A stretch of 64,000 nucleotides of DNA, taken from NCBI GenBank assembly GCA_035531675.1, contig DATKSL010000014.1:62001-126000 (forward strand). The letters are read 5' to 3'. The stretch's first letter is position 1; the number at the start of each line of letters is the position of its first letter. Shown here one piece after another: positions 1 through 8,920 of the stretch. Below the pieces are notes generated by a model. It did not search any database, had not been told where the DNA came from, and worked only from the letters and a program-made list of their open reading frames with translations. Made by a program: the position numbers and the translations under genes. Source of the DNA: JAJPIG01 sp035531675 (GTDB lineage: Bacteria > Desulfobacterota > Binatia > Binatales > Binataceae).

Positions 1-1856
1 GCGTCGGGCGAGATCGACGGGCCGTTAAGATAGATCAGGCGGCCGTCGGCGGGCTCGCGCTCCCGGAGCCATCGCGCCACGATCGTCATCGCTTCGATCT
101 CGTCCCGCGCGATCGGACGCGCCCGGAATCGCTCATAGTGGTCGGCCACGAAACGCGCGATCTCGATCGCGATGTCCGGCGAATCAAGGCGCCGCGTCAG
201 CGCCAGCCGCCCGCTCAGCACGACCCGGAGCGCGCGGTCATCGCCCTCCCCCGTCACGATTAACAGATTGTTCTCGGTCACGACTTGCGACAGTCGCGTC
301 ACGCGCGCGGCGAGCGTCGCCAGCGCTTCGAGATCGCGATGGTGCCGGCGGGCCTCCTCGAAGCGCATCCCGGCCGCGGCCCGGTCGCGCGCCCCCGCCA
401 GTTCGCCGAGTAGCGGACCGCTGCGGCCGCGCAGGAACTCGAGCGCGCGGCGCACCCGCGCCTCGTAGTCAGCTTCATCGACGGTGGCATTGCACGGCAT
501 CGCACAACGCCCCATCTGGCCGTAGATACAGGGCGCGAACTCGGGGTCGGGCGCGAGCTTGCCGCCGCAGGTTCTAAGCCCGAGCAGCCGGGCGAGCACG
601 CGGATCGAGCGATCGAGATTGCCGCGGCCGACGAACGGCCCGAGCTGCATCACGCCGCGCCGCACGGTCATCTTGGTGGTCGCGGCGAGCTTCGGAAAAC
701 GATCCGCCAGATCGATCTTCAAAAAAAATGCGCTCGGCCCGTTCTTGAGCATCCGGTTGTACGGCGGCTTGAGCTCGCGGATCAGCTCGGCCTCGGTTAG
801 CGCCGCCTCCAGCGTCGAGCGCGCCGGGCGGGTTTCGATCGCGTGCACGTGGCTCACCAGGTCGGCGACCTTGGCCTTGGTGCCCATCCCGCCGTTGAAA
901 TATGAGCCGACCCGATCGCGCAGCCGCCGCGCCTTGCCGACATAGAGCAGCTCGCCGCGCTCGTTGCGCATCAGGTATACGCCGGGTGCCTGCGGGATCG
1001 CCGCAATTACTTCGGGCGGCACGTGACGCTCGAGCCGGCGGCCGGCAGGCGTGCGGCCGTGCAGATCGAGCAATCGGTCCAGGCGCGTGACGCCCATCCG
1101 CACCGCCATCTCGAGGAAAATCGCGAACAGCTCGGCCGCCATCCGCGCGTCGCCCAAACCGCGATGGCGTCCCTCGGTCGAGAGCCCGAAATGCTCCGCC
1201 AGCGCGTCGAGTCGCCGGCGCTTGAGCGACGGCAGCATCCGGCGCGACAGCTTGAGCGTGCACAGCACCGGGTTCATCAGCCCGAGTCCGAACAGCCGGC
1301 GGAACTCGAAATCGAGGAAGGCAAAATCGAACGGCGCGTTGTGCGCGACCATCACGGCCTCGCCCAGGAAATCGCGAAAGGCCGGCATCACGCGCTCGAT
1401 CGGCGGCGCGTCGGCCACCATCTCGTTGCTGATCGAGGTCAGCCGGCTGATAAACGGCGGGATCGGCGTGCGCGGGCGCACCAGGCTCTGGAAGCGGTCG
1501 ACGATGCGCTGACCCGTCATCCGGCAGGCGCCGATCTCGACGATCGTGCCGGGCCCGGGACGGCCGCCGACGGTCTCGAGATCGACCACTACGAAGTTGG
1601 CGGCCTCGAGCGGGACCTTGAGACTGCCGTTGCGGCTGAGCGACCAGAAGCCGGTGGCGGCCTCGAAGCAGAAATGGGGATCGTCGCCGAGCAGACGCGC
1701 CAGGATGCGCGGGCCGAGTTCGGGATCGGAGCCGGTGCCGCGAAACAGAAGCGCCAGCAGTTCGTCGGCGCGCGCGCCGGCCGGCCGCGCGGCCAGAAAG
1801 GAGTAGATTCGCTCGCGCGCGGTCGCGCCCGGATGCGAGCCGTCCCGGAGCATCAT
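1..1856 (-). CDS. DnaQ-type exonuclease fused to UvrC-like GIY-YIG nuclease (partial, 3' end off the window)
   Basis: The reverse strand stays open from ATG at 1856 to the window edge (over 610 codons). After an N-terminal region of about 85 residues comes a DEDDh exonuclease: DLET near residue 92, then VAHNAPFDF, then HRGLGDARM. A GIY-YIG domain starts near residue 292 (GVYLMRNERGELLYVGKAR). Downstream, four cysteines between about residues 430 and 455 have the spacing of the UvrC cysteine cluster (LRTC, APC, GRC, MPC), followed by a UVR-like coiled stretch (MRFEEARRHHRDLEAL). Such polC/uvrC-like fusions are known in mycobacteria and other bacteria and are thought to act in DNA repair. The C-terminal domain lies outside the window, so I cannot say whether the second UvrC endonuclease half is present. 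ATG 1856 and ATG 1853 are equally possible starts. Confidence 0.85.
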   Translation of the reverse strand, partial: MMLRDGSHPGATARERIYSFLAARPAGARADELLALLFRGTGSDPELGPRILARLLGDDPHFCFEAATGFWSLSRNGSLKVPLEAANFVVVDLETVGGRPGPGTIVEIGACRMTGQRIVDRFQSLVRPRTPIPPFISRLTSISNEMVADAPPIERVMPAFRDFLGEAVMVAHNAPFDFAFLDFEFRRLFGLGLMNPVLCTLKLSRRMLPSLKRRRLDALAEHFGLSTEGRHRGLGDARMAAELFAIFLEMAVRMGVTRLDRLLDLHGRTPAGRRLERHVPPEVIAAIPQAPGVYLMRNERGELLYVGKARRLRDRVGSYFNGGMGTKAKVADLVSHVHAIETRPARSTLEAALTEAELIRELKPPYNRMLKNGPSAFFLKIDLADRFPKLAATTKMTVRRGVMQLGPFVGRGNLDRSIRVLARLLGLRTCGGKLAPDPEFAPCIYGQMGRCAMPCNATVDEADYEARVRRALEFLRGRSGPLLGELAGARDRAAAGMRFEEARRHHRDLEALATLAARVTRLSQVVTENNLLIVTGEGDDRALRVVLSGRLALTRRLDSPDIAIEIARFVADHYERFRARPIARDEIEAMTIVARWLREREPADGRLIYLNGPSISPD

Positions 1857-2020
1857 ACGCCGCCACCTCCACCCAATCGCCGCTTCGTCTTCCGTTCGCT
1901 TTACCAGAACAGACGACGCGGGCGCAATGCGATCGGATTCGTCGCCGGGCCGACGTTTTCCGGGCAAGACTGGTTTTCGCTCCCGCACTCGCGATACAAT
2001 TTCCGTACAGGATGTGAAAG

Positions 2021-2554
2021 ATGGAGCAAGTTGCACTGACACGGGATTGCGAGGCCACCCAGGTGCCGGCGGGCGATAAGGTGGTGCTCGAAAAGGGCTG
2101 CGAGGTGATGATCACGCAGTCGCTCGGCGGCACCTACACCGTCCAGGTGCCGGCGTACAATGGATTGTTCAGGATCGCCGGGCAGAACGCCGACGCTCTC
2201 GGCAAGACGCCCGAGCAAGCGGTGGCGCCGGTCGCCGCGGGCGATATCGATGCGATGGTCTGGGAAGCGCTCAAGACCTGCTACGACCCGGAGATCCCGG
2301 TAAATATTGTCGAGCTCGGCCTGGTCTACGGGATGGAGATTCATCCGGAGGCCGACGGCGCGAACCGGGTCGAGATCAAGATGACGCTGACCGCACAGGG
2401 CTGCGGGATGGGAGCGTCGATCGCACTCGATGCGCGCGAAAAGCTGCTCGGAATCCCGGGCGTCGCCGACGCGAACGTCGAGCTGGTATGGGATCCGCCG
2501 TGGAATCCGCAAATGATCTCGCCCGAAGGCCGCGAGCGCCTGGGATTGGACTGA
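2021..2554 (+). CDS. sufT: SufT-like iron-sulfur cluster assembly protein (DUF59/MIP18 family)
   Basis: The protein is 177 residues. An N-terminal beta-rich stretch (about 1-75) characteristic of SufT is followed by a DUF59 domain carrying YDPEIPVNIVELGLVY and the conserved cysteine region TAQGCGMG. The C-terminus has the usual VWDPPWNPQMIS signature. SufT proteins assist maturation of Fe-S proteins in the cytoplasm. The gene is divergent from the nuclease at 1-1856 and lies directly upstream of rplU. The ATG is preceded by a short purine-rich stretch (GTGAAAG). No other suf genes are in the window. Confidence 0.85.
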   Translation: MEQVALTRDCEATQVPAGDKVVLEKGCEVMITQSLGGTYTVQVPAYNGLFRIAGQNADALGKTPEQAVAPVAAGDIDAMVWEALKTCYDPEIPVNIVELGLVYGMEIHPEADGANRVEIKMTLTAQGCGMGASIALDAREKLLGIPGVADANVELVWDPPWNPQMISPEGRERLGLD

Positions 2555-2571
2555 GCATCCGCCACGATACG

Positions 2572-2598
2572 TTGACACGGGCGGGCCGGACCAATAAT
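2572..2598 (+). promoter_or_regulatory. Probable sigma70-type promoter of rplU-rpmA
   Basis: A perfect TTGACA at 2572-2577 is followed after 15 bases by AATAAT at 2593-2598, one mismatch from the -10 consensus. It sits in the 66-base gap between sufT and rplU. The spacer is shorter than the ideal 17, so the call is moderate. Confidence 0.5.
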
Positions 2599-2620
2599 TA
2601 AAGTGGTTCGGGTTGGAAGC

Positions 2621-2938
2621 ATGTTTGCAATTATAAAGACAGGCGGCAAGCAATACCGCGTGACGGTCGGCGACCAGATCACGGTCGAACGTATCGAGGG
2701 CGACGTCGGCAGCCACGTCGAGCTGGGCGAGGTGTTGGCGCTGGGCGACACCGAAGCGCCGGCGATCGGCACGCCGTTGGTGACAGGCTCCTCGATCACG
2801 GCCAAGATCGTGCAGCAGCCGCGCGGCACCAAGGTAATCGTCTTCAAGAAGAAGCGGCGCAAGAACTACCGCCGCAAGCATGGCCATCGTCAGGAACTGA
2901 CGGTTCTCAAGATCGAGGAGATCAGCCGTGGCGCATAA
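2621..2938 (+). CDS. rplU: 50S ribosomal protein L21
   Basis: The 105-residue product begins MFAIIKTGGKQYRV, the classic L21 N-terminus, and has the basic C-terminal KKKRRKNYRRKHGHRQ segment that contacts 23S rRNA. I chose ATG 2621, not the GTG at 2603, because it matches the family start and has GGAAG just upstream. It overlaps rpmA by 11 bases, the standard rplU-rpmA pairing. Confidence 0.97.
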   Translation: MFAIIKTGGKQYRVTVGDQITVERIEGDVGSHVELGEVLALGDTEAPAIGTPLVTGSSITAKIVQQPRGTKVIVFKKKRRKNYRRKHGHRQELTVLKIEEISRGA

Positions 2939-3221
2939 GAAAGGGCAAGGCTCGACGCGCAACGGGCGTGACAGTCCGGGGCAGCATCGCGGCATCAAGA
3001 TTTACGCGGGCCAGACGGTGAAGGCCGGCAACATCCTGGTGCGCCAGGTCGGCACGCGGATTCATCCGGGACGCAACGTCGGGATGGGTCGCGACTACAC
3101 GCTCTATGCGCGCATCGCCGGCATCGTGAAGTACGAGCCGTATCGCGGCGGCCGCCGCCAGGTGAGCATCAACGCGATCGCCGAGCCCGCGGCCGCGAGC
3201 GAGAACGTCGCGGCGGGCTGA
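2928..3221 (+). CDS. rpmA: 50S ribosomal protein L27
   Basis: The 97-residue protein begins with GTG and reads AHKKGQGSTRNGRDS, the conserved L27 N-terminus that reaches the peptidyl-transferase centre, followed by KIYAGQTVKAGNILVRQ. There is no Firmicutes-type N-terminal extension needing cleavage. It is translated with an overlap from rplU and ends just before a terminator. Confidence 0.97.
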   Translation: MAHKKGQGSTRNGRDSPGQHRGIKIYAGQTVKAGNILVRQVGTRIHPGRNVGMGRDYTLYARIAGIVKYEPYRGGRRQVSINAIAEPAAASENVAAG

Positions 3222-3250
3222 AGCCGGCGCCAACAACTGACCGAACGTTA

Positions 3251-3280
3251 AAGCCCCGTGGCATCCCGCGGGGCTTTTTT
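3251..3280 (+). terminator. Rho-independent terminator after rpmA
   Basis: AAGCCCCG at 3251-3258 pairs with CGGGGCTT at 3269-3276 around a 10-base loop, and the 3' arm runs into a T tract ending at 3280. It lies 30 bases after the rpmA stop. Confidence 0.9.
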
Positions 3281-3324
3281 GTATCTCCATCATAGGAGCT
3301 AATTCGCCGGCAGGAGGTCTCGCG

Positions 3325-4353
3325 ATGCGATTGGGCCTGGTCGTCGGTTATTCGGGAGCGCAAGTCAAGCTGCCAATCGAGCTGGTGCTGGAGGCCGAAC
3401 GCGCCGGCTTCGATTCGGTATGGACCGCCGAGGCCTACGGCTCCGACGCGGTCTCGACCCTCGCGTGGCTCGGCGCGCTGACCAGCCGGATTCGGTTGGG
3501 CACCGCCATCATGCAGATGCCGGCGCGGACGCCGGCGATGACCGCGATGACCGCGATGACGCTCGACCAGCTCTCGGGCGGTCGTTTCATGCTCGGCATC
3601 GGGCCGTCGGGTCCGCAGGTGGTCGAGGGCTGGCACGGCGTCGCGTACGGTAAGCCGCTCGTGCGCACCCGCGAGTACATCGCGATCCTGCGGACGATTT
3701 TCAAACGCGAGACGGCGCTCGAATTCGCCGGCCGGGAGTATCGGATCCCGTATGCTGGCGCCGACGCGAGCGGGCTCGGCAAGCCGCTCAAGAGCATCAT
3801 CCACGGCCGCGCCGACCTGCCGATCTACATGGCGTCGGTGAATCCGCGCGCGATCGCGATCAGCGGCGAAATCGCCGACGGGCTGATCCCGGTATGGTTC
3901 AAGCCCGAGCGCTTCGACCTGTTCGGACCGCAGCTCGAGGAGGGCTTTCGGCGCGCCGGCGGCGGCAAGGGTCTCGCCGGCTTCGAGTTCGCGCCGTTCG
4001 TAACCTGCGTGATGGGCGACGACGTGGCGGCCTGCCGGGCGCCGATCAAGGCCAACCTCGCGCTTTATATCGGCGGGATGGGGGCGCGCGATCGGAACTT
4101 CTACAAGCAGTATACGGCGCGGCTCGGCTACGAAGCCGAAGTCCAGCGTATCCAGGATCTGTTCCTGGCCGGCAAGCGGGCCGAGGCGCAGGAGGCGGTG
4201 CCCGATCGGCTGGTCGACGATATCGCGCTGGTCGGTCCGCGCGCGCGAATCGCGGCGCGGCTGGAGGCGTGGAAATCGTCGCCGGTCACCGCGATGCTGA
4301 TCGGGGCGCGCCAGCCCGAGGCGATCCGGATGCTGGCGGAACTCTGCCTCTGA
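3325..4353 (+). CDS. Luciferase-like (LLM class) F420/flavin-dependent oxidoreductase
   Basis: The 342-residue product has the luciferase-like TIM barrel pattern: MRLGLVVGYSG at strand 1, AERAGFDSVWTAEAYG, the IRLGTAIMQMPARTPAMTAM segment, and LSGGRFMLGIGPSGPQVVEGW. This resembles the F420-dependent subgroup (methylene-H4MPT-reductase-like), but the cofactor cannot be decided from sequence alone. An AGGAGG lies 8 bases before the ATG. It is the first of three LLM proteins in the window (others at 33700 and 42594) and stands alone between rpmA and obgE. Confidence 0.85.
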   Translation: MRLGLVVGYSGAQVKLPIELVLEAERAGFDSVWTAEAYGSDAVSTLAWLGALTSRIRLGTAIMQMPARTPAMTAMTAMTLDQLSGGRFMLGIGPSGPQVVEGWHGVAYGKPLVRTREYIAILRTIFKRETALEFAGREYRIPYAGADASGLGKPLKSIIHGRADLPIYMASVNPRAIAISGEIADGLIPVWFKPERFDLFGPQLEEGFRRAGGGKGLAGFEFAPFVTCVMGDDVAACRAPIKANLALYIGGMGARDRNFYKQYTARLGYEAEVQRIQDLFLAGKRAEAQEAVPDRLVDDIALVGPRARIAARLEAWKSSPVTAMLIGARQPEAIRMLAELCL

Positions 4354-4392
4354 AGCGCCGCTCGGCCAACGGCGCCGGCATCGCTGCGCTGC

Positions 4393-4398
4393 TATAAT
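4393..4398 (+). promoter_or_regulatory. Exact TATAAT -10 element close to the obgE start
   Basis: TATAAT ends 9 bases before the GTG of obgE, and no Shine-Dalgarno sequence lies between them. No good -35 is seen at the expected spacing. If functional, transcription would start at or next to the start codon and the mRNA would be nearly leaderless. Confidence 0.35.
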
Positions 4399-4407
4399 TG
4401 ATTCGTC

Positions 4408-5424
4408 GTGTCGCGCTTTATCGATGAAACCCGGGTTTTCGTCCGCGCCGGAAAAGGCGGCGACGGCGCGATCGCATTCCTGCGCGAAAAATACCGGCCC
4501 TTCGGCGGACCGGCGGGCGGCGACGGCGGCCGCGGCGGCGACGTGATCCTGGAAGTCGACGAGGGACTGCTGACCCTGCTCGATTTCAAATACAAGCCGC
4601 GCCTGATCGCCGGCGACGGCGAGCCCGGACGCGGCAAGCATCAGTACGGTCGCGCCGGCAGCGATCTCGTCGTCAGAGTGCCGCCCGGCACGCTGGCATT
4701 CGACGAGGAGAACGGCCGGGTACTGGCGGACCTGGTGATGCCGGCGAGCCGCGCGATAATCGCCCACGGCGGCGAGGGCGGCCGCGGCAACATGCATTTC
4801 GCCTCGCCGACGCGCCGCGCTCCGCGGATCGCCACGCCGGGCGGCGCCAGCGAACAGCGCACGGTGCGCCTCGAACTCAGGCTGGTGGCCGAGGTCGGGC
4901 TGGTGGGGCTGCCCAATGCCGGCAAGTCGACGCTGCTGGCGGCGCTCACCGCGGCTCATCCGAAAATCGCTTCATACCCGTTCACCACGCTGACGCCGAA
5001 TATCGGCCGCGTGATGACCGCGAGCGGCGAGAGCTTTACGATCGCCGACATCCCGGGCCTCATCGCCGGCGCCCATCTCGGCCACGGCCTCGGCATCCGC
5101 TTCCTGCGTCATCTCTCGCGCACCCGGGTGCTGGTTTACGTGCTCGATCTGGAGGGCGGCGCGGAAAAAGATTTCGCTACGGTGCGCGATGAAATCGGTG
5201 CCTTCGACGCGGCTCTGCTCGAACGTCCGGCGCTGATTGCGCTCAACAAGCTGGACCTGATCGCGCGCAAGGATGCTAACCGGATCGCGAAACGGCTGGC
5301 GGCGAGCGCCGGGATGCCGGTGCTGCCGATCTCCGCGATGAAGCGCGCCGGGCTTGCCGAGCTCACCGCCGAACTCGAGCGCCTGCTCGGGATCGGCGCG
5401 GACGCCGTCGAATGTCGCAGCTAG
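4408..5424 (+). CDS. obgE: GTPase Obg/CgtA
   Basis: The 338-residue protein has the glycine-rich Obg fold at residues 1-155 (FVRAGKGGDGAIAFLREKY, GGDGGRGGDVI), then the G domain with G1 GLPNAGKST near residue 170, switch I SYPFTTLTPNIG, G3 DIPGLIAGAHLGHGLG and G4 NKLD. Obg binds the 50S subunit and acts in ribosome assembly and the stringent response. The start is GTG 4408, which matches the family N-terminus (MSRFIDETRVFV). It overlaps proB by 13 bases, so obgE-proB-proA are probably co-transcribed. It has no C-terminal OCT domain. Confidence 0.96.
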   Translation: MSRFIDETRVFVRAGKGGDGAIAFLREKYRPFGGPAGGDGGRGGDVILEVDEGLLTLLDFKYKPRLIAGDGEPGRGKHQYGRAGSDLVVRVPPGTLAFDEENGRVLADLVMPASRAIIAHGGEGGRGNMHFASPTRRAPRIATPGGASEQRTVRLELRLVAEVGLVGLPNAGKSTLLAALTAAHPKIASYPFTTLTPNIGRVMTASGESFTIADIPGLIAGAHLGHGLGIRFLRHLSRTRVLVYVLDLEGGAEKDFATVRDEIGAFDAALLERPALIALNKLDLIARKDANRIAKRLAASAGMPVLPISAMKRAGLAELTAELERLLGIGADAVECRS

Positions 5425-6551
5425 CTTACAAGCCCGAGCTCCTCGAACGCGCGCGGCGAATCGTGGTCAAGGTCGGCAGCGCCGTGCTGTCGGACAGCGA
5501 CGGACTGAACACCGCCGTGATCGACGGGCTCGCGGCGCAGGTCGACAGCGCGATCAGCACCGGACGCGAAGTGGTGTTGGTGACCTCGGGTGCGGTGGCG
5601 GCCGGGCGGGCGCGGCTCGGAAAGCTGCGCGGCACCACCATCGCGGCGCGCCAGGCGGCGGCTGCGGCCGGCCAGATCGAGTTGATGGGCGAGTGGGCGA
5701 AAGCCTTCGCCGCGCGCGGCCGCACGGTAGCGCAGATCCTGCTGACCCATGAAGATTTCGCCGAGCGCCGCCGGCGCAACAACGCGCGGCAGACCTTCTC
5801 GACCCTGCTCGGCGCGGGCGTGATTCCGATCGTCAACGAAAACGACACCGTCTCGGTCGACGAGATTCGGCTGGGCGACAACGACCTGCTCTCCTCGATG
5901 GTGGCGACGCTCACCGGCGCGCAACTGCTCGTCATCCTGACCGATGTCGCCGGTGTGCTGTCGGGCGATCCGCGCAAACGGCCCGATGCTCGATTGATTC
6001 CGCTGATCGCCGACGTCGAAGCGCCGATGCGCGGGCTGGTGGCGGAAAGCGCCGGCCCGCTCGGGCTCGGCGGGATGGCGACCAAACTCAAGGCGGCGCG
6101 CCAGGCGGTGCGCTCCGGGATCGCGGTAGTGATCGCGGCCGGGCGCGGTCGTTCGACCTTGGCCGACGTGCTCGCGCCGAACCTCGAAGCCGGGACACTG
6201 ATATTGCCCACCCGCAAACGGATGCGCAGCCGCAAGCATTGGATCGCGTTCGCGCTGCGGCCGGCCGGCACGCTGGTGCTTGACCAGGGGGCGAGCGAGG
6301 CGCTGCGCAATTCCGGGCGCAGCCTGCTGGCCTCGGGAATTCGCGACGTGAGCGGCGAATTTTCGGGCGGCGACTGCGTCAGCCTGGTCGATGCGGAGGG
6401 CGTCGAGCTGGGCCGCGGAATCGTCAATTACCCGGCCGCCGATGTGCTAAAAGTGAAAGGGCGCCGCTCCAACGAAATCCCGCGCCTGCTCGGATATAAA
6501 GTGGCCGACGAAATCATTCATCGCGACAACCTGGTGCTGCTCAGGAGCTGA
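5412..6551 (+). CDS. proB: Glutamate 5-kinase
   Basis: The 379-residue enzyme phosphorylates glutamate in the first step of proline synthesis. The amino-acid kinase domain carries IVVKVGSAVL, VTSGAVAAGRARLG, NENDTVSVDEIRLGDND and LTDVAGVLSGDPRK. A C-terminal PUA domain (about 280-379) is present, as in the long form of the enzyme. The start overlaps the end of obgE and the stop is one base before proA. Confidence 0.96.
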   Translation: MSQLAYKPELLERARRIVVKVGSAVLSDSDGLNTAVIDGLAAQVDSAISTGREVVLVTSGAVAAGRARLGKLRGTTIAARQAAAAAGQIELMGEWAKAFAARGRTVAQILLTHEDFAERRRRNNARQTFSTLLGAGVIPIVNENDTVSVDEIRLGDNDLLSSMVATLTGAQLLVILTDVAGVLSGDPRKRPDARLIPLIADVEAPMRGLVAESAGPLGLGGMATKLKAARQAVRSGIAVVIAAGRGRSTLADVLAPNLEAGTLILPTRKRMRSRKHWIAFALRPAGTLVLDQGASEALRNSGRSLLASGIRDVSGEFSGGDCVSLVDAEGVELGRGIVNYPAADVLKVKGRRSNEIPRLLGYKVADEIIHRDNLVLLRS

Positions 6552-6552
6552 A

Positions 6553-7806
6553 GTGGCGCTCGAGCAGCAGATAGTCGCCGAGCTCGAACGGGTGCGGGCG
6601 GCGTCGCGGCGCCTGGCGCTCGCCACCACCGAGCGCAAGAACGCGATGCTGGCCGCACTGGCCCGCGCGATTCGCGATTCGAGCGCCGGAATTATCGAGG
6701 CGAACCGCGGCGACGTCGAGGCCGCGCGGCGCGCCGGCAACGGCGGCGCTTTCGTCGAACGGCTGACTCTTACTCCCGATCGAATCGCAGCGATGGCGCG
6801 CAGCGTCGAGGAAGTCGCGGCGCTGCCCGACCCGGTCGGCGAAGTGATCGAAAAGTGGCGGCGGCCCAACGACCTCGAAATCGCGAAAGTGCGTGTCCCG
6901 CTCGGCGTAATCGCGATCATCTACGAATCCCGCCCCAACGTCACGATCGACGCCGCCGCACTGACCTTGAAGTCGGGCAACGCCGTGGTGCTGCGCGGCG
7001 GCAGCGAGGCGCTGGCGACCAACCAGTTTCTGGCGCGATTGGTGAGCGTGGCGCTGGAGAGCGCAGGTCTGCCGGCCGAGGCGCTGTTGTTCGTCGCCAA
7101 TCCTGATCGCGAAGTGATCCAGATCCTGAAACGTCAGCCCGCGCTTATCGATCTGATAATCCCGCGCGGCGGTCAGGCGCTCAAACGCGCGCTCGACGGA
7201 TCGGCAGTGCCGCTGCTGCCGCATTTCGACGGTATCTGTCACACCTATGTCGACCGCGCCGCCGATCTCGCGATGGCGGCGGAGATCTGCTTCAACGCCA
7301 AGTGCAGCCGGCCGTCGGTTTGCAATGCGATGGAGACGCTGCTGGTGCATGCGTCGATCGCGCCCGAGTTCATTCCCGCGATTGCGCAGCGGATGACGGC
7401 GGCCGGCGTCGAGTTGCGCGGATGCGAGCGGACGCGCGCGATCGTGCCGTCGGCGCAGGCGGCCAGCGACGCGGACTGGGACACCGAGTATCTCGACCTG
7501 GTGCTGGCGATCAAAGTCGTCGATTCGCTGGACCAGGCGATCGAGTTCATCGCGCGCCACGGCTCGCATCTGGCCGACGCAATTGTCACCGCCGACGCCG
7601 CGGCAGCGGCGCGCTTTGAACGCGAAGTCGATTCGGCTACCGTGTATGTCAATGCATCGACCCGCTTCACCGACGGTTTCGAGTTCGGCTTCGGCGCCGA
7701 AACCGGCATCTCGACCAACCGGCTGCATGCGCGCGGCCCGATGGGTCTGCGCGAGCTGACCACCTACAAGTACGTGATTCATGGCCACGGGCAGACACGG
7801 ATTTGA
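6553..7806 (+). CDS. proA: Gamma-glutamyl phosphate reductase
   Basis: The 417-residue product reduces glutamyl-5-phosphate with NADPH to the semialdehyde. Recognisable family segments are VPLGVIAIIYESRPNVTID, LRGGSEA, the catalytic cysteine in FNAKCSRPSVCNAMETLL, and the C-terminal RFTDGFEFGFGAETGISTNRL. It starts at GTG 6553, immediately after proB, with AGGAG overlapping the proB stop. Confidence 0.96.
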   Translation: MALEQQIVAELERVRAASRRLALATTERKNAMLAALARAIRDSSAGIIEANRGDVEAARRAGNGGAFVERLTLTPDRIAAMARSVEEVAALPDPVGEVIEKWRRPNDLEIAKVRVPLGVIAIIYESRPNVTIDAAALTLKSGNAVVLRGGSEALATNQFLARLVSVALESAGLPAEALLFVANPDREVIQILKRQPALIDLIIPRGGQALKRALDGSAVPLLPHFDGICHTYVDRAADLAMAAEICFNAKCSRPSVCNAMETLLVHASIAPEFIPAIAQRMTAAGVELRGCERTRAIVPSAQAASDADWDTEYLDLVLAIKVVDSLDQAIEFIARHGSHLADAIVTADAAAAARFEREVDSATVYVNASTRFTDGFEFGFGAETGISTNRLHARGPMGLRELTTYKYVIHGHGQTRI

Positions 7807-7839
7807 CCGGGCTGCGAGCCGCCGCCCGACGGTAGCGCG

Positions 7840-8478
7840 ATGCGGGTAGGACTGTTCGGCGGCAGTTTCAACCCGATCCACTTCGGTCACCTGCGATCCG
7901 CCGAAGAGGATCGCGAGGCGCTGGCGCTGGACCTGGTCTATTTCGTCCCGGCCGCCTCGCCGCCGCATAAGACCGAGGGCGAACTGGCGCCGGCCGAGCA
8001 TCGGCTCGCGATGGTGCGGCTGGCGACCAAGGGTAATCGCCATTTCATGGTGTCCGACGCCGAGATCCGGCGCATCGGACGATCCTACACGGTCGACACG
8101 GCGCGTCATTTCCTGCAGACCCTGCGCCAGCCCTCTTCGCTGTTTCTGCTGATGGGGGCCGACAACTTTGCCGATCTCGAAACCTGGAAAGAGGCCGACA
8201 CGCTGGTGACGCTGTGCAGCATCGCGGTGCATACGCGAATCGGCGCCGGCGAAAACAATCACAACGCCAGCGCGGTTGCCGTATTAAAGAGGTTTGGCTA
8301 CATTAAGGAACAGGATCATTACGTGCACCCGAGCGGTCAGACGCTGTCGTTCGTTCCCACCACGATCTTGCCGATTTCAGCCACCCTCATCCGGGACAAG
8401 CTCCGGCGCAAGGAATCCATTCGCTACCTGATACCCAACGACGTGGCAGATTACCTTCAGCGTCATGGGCTCTACTAA
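7840..8478 (+). CDS. nadD: Nicotinate-nucleotide adenylyltransferase
   Basis: The 212-residue protein has the nucleotidyltransferase signature GLFGGSFNPIHFGHLR at the N-terminus and the second signature ISATLIRDKLR near the C-terminus. It adenylates nicotinic acid mononucleotide in NAD synthesis. It overlaps rsfS by 14 bases, a common bacterial pairing that continues the obgE-proBA block. Confidence 0.95.
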   Translation: MRVGLFGGSFNPIHFGHLRSAEEDREALALDLVYFVPAASPPHKTEGELAPAEHRLAMVRLATKGNRHFMVSDAEIRRIGRSYTVDTARHFLQTLRQPSSLFLLMGADNFADLETWKEADTLVTLCSIAVHTRIGAGENNHNASAVAVLKRFGYIKEQDHYVHPSGQTLSFVPTTILPISATLIRDKLRRKESIRYLIPNDVADYLQRHGLY

Positions 8479-8920
8479 GAGCCGCGCAACCGACGTGACC
8501 GCGCTTGAGAAGGCCCTGGCCGCGGCCGAGGGTGCGCTCGACCGCAAGGCTTACGATTTAGTAGTGCTCGAGGTCGAGCATCTCAATTCGATCGCCGACT
8601 ACTTTCTGATTGCGACCGGCCGCTCGGATGTCCAGGTGCAGGCCATCGCACACGGGGTCGAGGAACGGCTGGCGCGCGCCAATGCCCGTCCGCTGGCGAT
8701 CGAAGGACTCAACCTCGGCCACTGGGTGGTGCTGGATTACGACGACGTGGTGATTCACGTGTTCTTCGAGCCGACGCGCGAGTTCTATCGCCTCGAAGAC
8801 AACTGGCTCGATGCGCGCCAGGTCACGCTGCCCGAACCATGGCTCTCGCAGGCCCGCGATCTGCGTCTAAGCAGCGTCGCGCGCGGCCGGCCCGGCACCG
8901 CTCACGCGCCGCAGACGTAA
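8465..8920 (+). CDS. rsfS: Ribosome silencing factor RsfS
   Basis: The 151-residue protein has the RsfS/Iojap core: VVLEVEHLNSIADYFLIATG, then GRSDVQVQAIA, then IEGLNLGHWVVLDYDDVVIHVF and REFYRLEDNW. The family binds L14 and blocks subunit joining when nutrients are low. It overlaps the end of nadD, and its 3' end overlaps the convergent methyltransferase gene by 19 bases. Confidence 0.93.
   Translation: MGSTKSRATDVTALEKALAAAEGALDRKAYDLVVLEVEHLNSIADYFLIATGRSDVQVQAIAHGVEERLARANARPLAIEGLNLGHWVVLDYDDVVIHVFFEPTREFYRLEDNWLDARQVTLPEPWLSQARDLRLSSVARGRPGTAHAPQT

Noticed and set aside
574..2133. Long minus-strand frame of 519 codons overlapping the left-edge nuclease and sufT
   Set aside because: It is out of frame with the nuclease, which shows all catalytic motifs on the same strand, and its first part is antisense to sufT. 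The product is Arg/Ala-rich with no domain.
3169..4959. 596-codon minus-strand frame opposite the LLM and obgE genes
   Set aside because: Pure antisense of two well-recognised genes; typical of GC-rich DNA.
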